From: Arthrobotrys musiformis
Lineage: Eukaryota; Ascomycota; Orbiliomycetes; Orbiliales; Orbiliaceae
Length of the DNA stretch: 64,000 nucleotides
NCBI GenBank assembly: GCA_036971715.1
Contig: JAVHJL010000002.1
Location: forward strand, 652,501 to 716,500
Direction: 5' to 3'
Below, in pieces: positions 58,601-64,000 of this stretch. The position numbers and the translations under genes are program-made. The notes under the pieces are model-generated. The model worked only from the letters and a program-made list of their open reading frames with translations, had not been told where the DNA came from and made no database searches. The number at the start of each line of letters is the position of its first letter. Within the stretch, counting starts at the first letter, position 1.

Positions 58601-60229
58601 CGGACAATAGGCCCATGAGGCTTAGAGCCTCAATCCAGTAAAGGAAATTGTTCTGTATAAAATCGAGAACGCGATCATAATCCTCACCAGCCTGGATAAA
58701 CCCTTCATCTGTACAAACGATTGCCTCCCGGAGGTGCTCCGCCCAGTATTTACAGGAGTACCCGGTAGCAGCCAGTGGGTCTGGGTTCGGAATTTCGGCG
58801 CTATTGATCTGGGCTTCGGGCCCGGATAAGTTATATATGTTTCTCCTAAGCGTTTCAGACATGGCCTGTAATGAATGTGAGAATATGGAGCGATGAATAT
58901 CTTGCGGGCCGCCTCCGGGGAATATGATCGAAGAAGCTGTTTTGGTCAAAAAATCCTTGGCAGAATGATGAACAAAGTAGATTGTATCCTCGCGAACGGT
59001 GAGGAATGAACCACACGCACTAACTAGACTATTGATCATATCTGATTCTGCCTCGTCGTTTTCAAGATCGGTGAGGGTTGTCAACTCGACTAGCCGAAGG
59101 GGCTGATAAGCAAGAGCCATGGTTGAAAGCATGATATAACAAAGCCCCGCATCTTCATCTGGAAGATCCTTAATTTGCTGGAGCATTAGGCTATATAGTT
59201 CGGATAGCCCCTCGGGCATGTCTTCGAACCTTTGCAGGACCTTCTTCTTGTATTGATATGTCCCCCGCACCCTTTTAAAATCCTTTAGTACCAAGGCTTC
59301 TGCTTTTTGAAGTAGACGACCGCGAACTTCTCTTCGGAATTCCTCATCCTTTCCATCTGGCCAAAGCTTTGAAACTTCATGAAGAATAAATATTTCGACT
59401 GCACCAGACACGAGACTTGCGTTGAGTTCAAGGCTGAGCCTTGAGCCGAGAGAGTCTGGAAGCGTCAATTGTTGCTCAATACTGGACCAATTCCGACTTG
59501 AGACAAGCCATTTGATTCGAGGAGAGGTATCCACAAGTTAAGAAACCAGATCCAAGAACTTCTCCAAACCATCTATGCATTCGTCGAGCCCGTCAATGAC
59601 CATGTAAATGGTTTTGGAGGTTTCCCTGACCAGATAGTCCAGAATTCTAGTGAAAAGGCCCGATAATCGAAACCATGCATTGCAATTCGTATTTTGAAAT
59701 GTGTCGGGCGCTCCACCACCTTCGTTATAACTCTTTTCGATTTCAGGGATAAGTTCGCTGTTTTGTAGAATAAGAGAATAGATAAGTCCGCGGAGTGCCG
59801 CCGTAGCGCTATTGATGCGTCCGTCTGCGCCCTGGAAGAAGAAGTAGGATAAATCGACGTCACTAGGTGCCAATTTATCCAATTCGTCAATGATACCACA
59901 AAGAAGCATGGTCTTTCCTTTGCCAGGGTCTCCGCTAATCCATAGAATCCGGTATTCATCGTCATCGCGCCACTTTTTGAAGTCAGAGTTCTCAAGTATC
60001 CATTTGTAAGAGTCTTTGAGTAAGCCCCCTTTTGTGTGTTCGATTCGCTTCTTGTCATCCGAAGGATTGGTTACGTAGAGTGCCTTGACGGCGGGGTCCG
60101 ATAGCGTGCCGCAGGTGTCATAGCCATTTTTGTCTGTGTGAGCTCGTCTAATGCGTTTCGATATCGTCGATGTAGCCTCGCCCGAGGGACCTTGCGTTTG
60201 TGTTAATATAATAGCATTGTTTCGCATAT

Positions 60230-60270
60230 CTATAAATATAGCTATGTATATAGCTATGGAAGCAACTTGC
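60230..60270 (-). other. 41-nt GC-AG intron in the NLR gene
   Basis: Between exons ending AAACGAG (60271) and starting ATATGCG (60229) lies a 41-nt intron with a GCAAGT donor and a TATAG acceptor. The join completes a Gly/Asp-type codon (G/AT) and keeps the reading frame from the hydrolase part into the NACHT part. A GT donor in phase is not available nearby. Confidence 0.6.
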
Positions 60271-60582
60271 CTCGTTTTCGAGCCGTTATGCGCTCGGGGT
60301 TTTCATTTAAGATGGTCTTGAGGCAGTCGCGAACGGATGTATATGTTGGATCCTGATTGTTTTTCAATTTGACCATTGTGGAGTGGTTTCCTCCCGCCGC
60401 CAAAACCTTTTCTAGTCTAGACAGCCCCAAATCCACCGAATTTCTATCTACTATTATGGAAGAATTGCCGGTTCTGCCGTAGCTGCCATCTTGTTGCTAT
60501 ATAGTGCATTCCCTTGTGAGATTATAACCGTTTCAATATGTTGGCTGTACAGATCATACCTTCACAACCCTCGGGGTCTTCT

Positions 60583-60603
60583 CAGTCTCGTTTTACGAGA
60601 CTG
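60583..60603. repeat. 8-bp perfect inverted repeat with 5-nt loop in the NLR
   Basis: CAGTCTCG (60583-60590) and CGAGACTG (60596-60603) are perfect reverse complements around TTTTA (TAAAA on the coding strand). The coding strand reads ...V S stop N E T. With the loop in the opposite orientation it would read V S F Y E T, the motif usual at this position in related fungal NLRs. Confidence 0.9.
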
Positions 60604-61713
60604 TTTCCGTTTGTTTTTCTTCCACCTGTCTCTTAAAGGTATCGATAGTTGTTGTATGCCTTTGGGTCTCATAGTCAATAGAGCTGATCACATCTTGGCC
60701 CTGGGATGCGGGGTCCTTCGCAGAAATTTCTTCCACCATAGAGCGGACATCTTCCAAATCGATGCCCTTGAACGGTACGCCGAAGAAAAATATATTTGTT
60801 ACCGAGTTGACAAGAAGCTGTCTGTCTTCCTCTCGAGACATCAGCCCTCGGACATAAGCCTATTTGTAGTAACCCGGTACATTAGCTTTAACAAATAAAT
60901 GAGGCGGTTGAGGTAAGAGTTGTGTCTTCTTCGTACATGAGCAATAATAGTGCCCCCAAAACTATGGCCGAAAATGACTAGAGGTCTGTCTTTTTCCTAT
61001 ATGTGTATATGGGGTGCACTCAGTCTATGGCGAACTAGCCTTATTTAACAATTGGGGCAAGATTGTACCTTTTCTGTCCTTCTCGCCTTCGTTAACTCAA
61101 CCAAAAGCTGGTCACTGTGGTCTTCAATCCGTATCTATTTACGGCTTTGATACTTCGTGTCGTATCCGAAGGTCATCACTCTGCAGTTCTTTAATTCTTC
61201 GTCCTCGCTGATGAAATCGCGCAACCATAGCTTGCCTGTTTCGGGGCTAGTCCATGATCCAAGGGCGTGAGAATTGAGGCCGGAGACAGCAACAATACTA
61301 GAGGTTGGGGTTAGTATTTGAAAACATCCCCTAAGGTTGTTTCGGCGCCAGCAACTCAAATTCAAAAGAGGAGCTGGACGCAGAACTTACTCAATCTTCG
61401 CGCTGTCCGGATCAACTGGGAATAACTGGGTGAGGTCATAAAAATCCGAGTCCACGAATACATCATTTCCATCTAGTTCAAACCATTGTCCGTCTTTTAA
61501 TAGAAAGTTTGGTGTTCGTGGTTGGTATTTGAAAATTGCGACTTGAGTCTGCGTGCCATTACATGCAGGGACGAGTTGCAAATATCCAAGAGCCAACTCT
61601 CTGGTCTCTTCTTCTTCAAGTAGTTTGTCAAGGGCACCCTTGAACCCCTCTTTTGTGGTACACCGGTTAATGCCTTGCGCCCTGAATAACCCGCGATTCT
61701 TTATAGCGGACAT

Positions 61714-63326
61714 TTTCCTTCTTTTTTTTAATCATGCGATTTCGAGAATTTCGAGAATTGCGATAAATGTGAAAGGTTTCAGGAGAAATGGATAACTAGT
61801 TCGAATAATATTGGTGGGTTTGAAAATCGACATAAATCGGTCTTCCCACAGAATGGACCGAAAAGCTTTATTTAAGGCCCCTCCTTGGATAAGAAATCGG
61901 CCAAAAAAGAGTTTTTATCCACACTTTTACAGATTCGGTCGTCATCAAATCATCAGCTCGAGATACCCAGTTATAATTAATGCTCTCGGATTTCGGGCGG
62001 GGGCGGGCTTACAAAATTCGAACAGCACATCATGCATGCATTAACATCTATCGCAACTTCGAAGCCTCGTGTTTGTTCTATCCCCGCCAGGATATCATAT
62101 CATGCATGTACGGTGCCCCGCCAATCGAGTTGAACTCGGTTCATCGATGCATCTCTGGCTGGTCATTTAATTTAATTGTAATCGGTGCCGCGCCGGTCTG
62201 TCGCAACGGAGTTCTCGTAAACGTTGCACGCTGTCTATTTTACTCTCTATATCCCAAAATACCCTAAAATTAGAGCTTATGGGGGAAATTATTAAGACAT
62301 GAGCTTGAGCAATTCTATCCATGAATACTATATTGGTTGACGGCGTGAGCGGGGCAGCTGTTGGTCGTAAAATAACCCATATTTGTGTGTTGTAAGCTGA
62401 ATTCTGGGCAAGGCAGTACACGTGCATACGTCTCGACCTCAGCTCCGTCCGCCAACAATATTGAGCGTTTGGATTGCAGCGGCTTATATTTCGGTATACT
62501 CTCCAGACCATAGCCGATTAAAATACATTAAATATATCAGTACTTATCTGTGCCTAGCTATGGGTATACTCAGTAATCTAGAGGTCACTCTTGCATCAGC
62601 GATCTCAGGGTATCCAAATCTGGATTGAATTCGTTGGCCAGTCAAATGTTAAATTCTGATCCAGGAGTCGCACCTACCTCCTTAGTTGAATGGGCCGCTG
62701 ACGTGACTGGAGACTAGTTTGTTAATGTCTTAACAGAACGAATTTCGGTTTAGGCCCAAGGTTGATAGATTTAGTTTCCACCTGTAACCAGGTCGCGGGG
62801 GCCTTCTGCAGCTTGAAGGAATGTGACTGTGACACTTACCCAAAGCTGAGTGCTATGCACATCATCATTGCGAGAAAACAAAATAAAATAAAATCAAGTT
62901 TGGTTAGCCCAGCTGAATATGAAGAATCGAATCTTGTTTTTCGAGATTCGGAAATATTACATACGGAAATGCTGGAATATCCTTTCCAAATACGAATTCC
63001 GCGGGGCTGGACGCCATTCGATATTCGGAGACTAGCTACTAGAGTCGTGATACATCAGCTAACTATGCACGTGCATCGGGTCGTGTGGTAGCACTACGAC
63101 TTCAGCTCTCTCCCTTTCGAGAAATGTTTCGGGCTGGATTTATATATATATAATTTCGCTCCCATGATCTATTCAAACTTTTGATCCATTTTATATGTTT
63201 ATATATGTAATTATCAGCCTCGTAAAATATACCGAGCTCAATTAACATCGAATTCAATACGAAGGTTGAAACTTTATCGGAAAACAGGATTTTAAGGCAG
63301 TGTTGCTTTCCGAGCGAAAGGGAAAA
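61714..63326. other. Intergenic between NLR and cryptochrome
   Basis: Spacer of 1.6 kb between the two divergent starts. It is AT-rich with no supported gene; a frame at 62762-63091 has no ATG start and no recognisable motif. TATA tracts lie at 63142-63152 and 63190-63208. Confidence 0.45.
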
Positions 63327-64000
63327 ATGCCTAATAGCGAGAAAACAGAAAAGATTCTAATATATATTGGCAAGTTCACTAAGAATTGAATTCGTCTGTG
63401 TCGACATTGATTACAAGTCGGTTTTCTAACGGAAGTTTGGGTATGTTAGTATAGTCCGCCGCGAGCTTCGCTTGACCGACAACCCAATCCTCCACCACAT
63501 CTCCGAACTTCTATCCAAAAACCGTGCCCCATTCACCCACCTTCTTCCCGTATATGTTTTCCCAGCCCGTCAGATAGAAATTTCCGGTTTCCTATCTTCC
63601 AACACTTGTAGCGACGAAAATAGCAATAATGACATCACTAATGAATCAATACCTAAAGCCTCCCCAACAGCAGAATCGCCATACCCACCAGCGCGGAGCG
63701 TAGTTGGCCGATTCCCGCGGTGTGGACCCCATCGTGCAAAATTCTGGGCAGAATCGGTATGGGATTTCAAGTCGAGCTTAGAAAGCGTTGGGAGTGGACT
63801 TGCGGTAAGAGTCGGCAGGATAGATGACGTTCTTGAATCAATCCTTGATTATTTCAAAAGCGGGAAGGGAAATCATTCCGCCGGTGTCAAGTGTGAAGTG
63901 GTTGGAGTATGGATTACGGCTGAGGAAGGTGTGGCTGAAAAAACAGATGAAAGGAATGTTTTCAGAGTGGCTGGAATGAAAGGGGTCAACGTCAGGACTT
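63327..64000 (+). CDS. DASH-type cryptochrome, 5' part (cut by window end)
   Basis: Blue-light photoreceptor or single-strand-preferring photolyase of the cryptochrome DASH group, binding FAD and an MTHF-type antenna. Exon 1 63327-63369 (MPNSEKTEKILIYI) and exon 2 63455 onward join as ...ILIYIVRRELRLTDNPILH, the start of the photolyase alpha/beta domain. Then come THLLPVYVFPARQIE, a Ser/Asn-rich insert, PYPPARSVVGRFPRCGPHRA, KFWAESVWDFKSSLESVGSG and EVVGVWITAEEGVAEKTDER, all landmarks of fungal Cry-DASH. The 85-nt intron uses a GC donor (GGCAAGT), with a CTAAC branch and TATAG acceptor. The FAD-binding domain lies beyond 64000. It is divergent from the NLR pseudogene. Confidence 0.93.

Larger units (their letters stand above)
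55660..61713 (-). pseudogene. NLR gene (hydrolase-NACHT-WD40) with three in-frame stops
   Basis: Fungal NOD-like receptor of the kind linked to nonself recognition. Seven exons join in phase: 61713-61391, 61297-61069, 60996-60937, 60859-60560, 60496-60271, 60229-58560 and 58506-55660, equal to 1885 codons. The N-terminus has IVAVSGLNSHALGSW and a lipase-type nucleophile motif VIFGHSFGGTIIAH. The NACHT part has P-loop ILWISGDPGKGKTMLL, Walker B TIYMVIDGLDEC and sensor IKWLVSSRN. The last exon encodes about 16 WD40-like blades (FSPDSKLLA...IKIWD type). Stops remain in frame: TAG 61137-61135 (after KYQSRK), TAA 60595-60593 (after KQTETVS) and TAA 59540-59538 (after KFLDLVS). No intron removes them without losing conserved sequence. 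Codon 1 and the WD40 frame are otherwise intact, so inactivation seems recent. Readthrough or sequencing error is the alternative. Confidence 0.85.

Noticed and set aside
60583..60603. Hairpin as a transcription terminator
   Set aside because: It lies inside a conserved coding motif of a Pol II gene; inversion of its loop explains the data better.
1..64000. CRISPR arrays, prophage or other prokaryotic elements
   Set aside because: No regularly spaced direct repeats were seen, and genes contain spliceosomal introns throughout.

Overview
The window is nuclear DNA of a filamentous ascomycete (Pezizomycotina). The signs are short spliceosomal introns (about 40-180 nt) with GT(A/G)NGT donors, CTAAC-type branch sites and YAG acceptors, CT-rich leaders before start codons, and a fungal gene set: INO80 subunit Ies1, GH47 alpha-mannosidase, Svp26, a lipase-NACHT-WD40 NLR and a DASH cryptochrome. 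I cannot name the genus. Most gene models below were assembled by hand from open frames joined at splice sites whose phases agree.

Layout. 1-17 kb is an ordinary genic stretch: two fungal orphans, an L-lactate dehydrogenase (-), an MFS transporter of the allantoate/nicotinate permease type (+), two more orphans (-) and a PRA1/Yip3 protein (+). 17.7-25.5 kb holds a tandem pair of diverged secreted paralogues (+), an Erj5-like ER J-protein (+) and a secreted proline-rich protein (-). 27-34 kb is dense housekeeping: GH47 mannosidase (-) sharing a 351-bp promoter with mitochondrial ribosomal protein uS13m (+), then Svp26 (+) and IDH1 (+). Several of these serve the early secretory pathway (Erj5-like, GH47, Svp26, PRA1) or mitochondria (uS13m, IDH1).

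33.8-46.4 kb is a 12.6-kb gene-poor, TA-rich stretch. It carries many short open fragments, mostly on the + strand, and at least two repeated peptide motifs, which suggests decayed duplicated genes rather than featureless spacer. It ends at an OTT_1508-like deaminase gene (+), followed by eIF2-gamma (+) and INO80 subunit Ies1 (-); Ies1 appears as two unrelated open frames until spliced.

55.7-61.7 kb is a large NLR gene on the - strand with a GHSFGG hydrolase domain, a NACHT domain and about 16 WD40-like blades. Seven exons can be joined in perfect phase, but three in-frame stops remain. Two look like CA-to-TA transitions, as RIP would cause. The third is best explained by inversion of a 5-nt hairpin loop. 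The window ends inside a DASH cryptochrome gene (+).

Most notable observations: the hairpin-loop microinversion in the NLR, the secreted paralogue pair with a conserved intron, the decayed + strand relics in the gene desert, GC-AG introns in two neighbouring genes, and a mannosidase whose start codon is an exon by itself.
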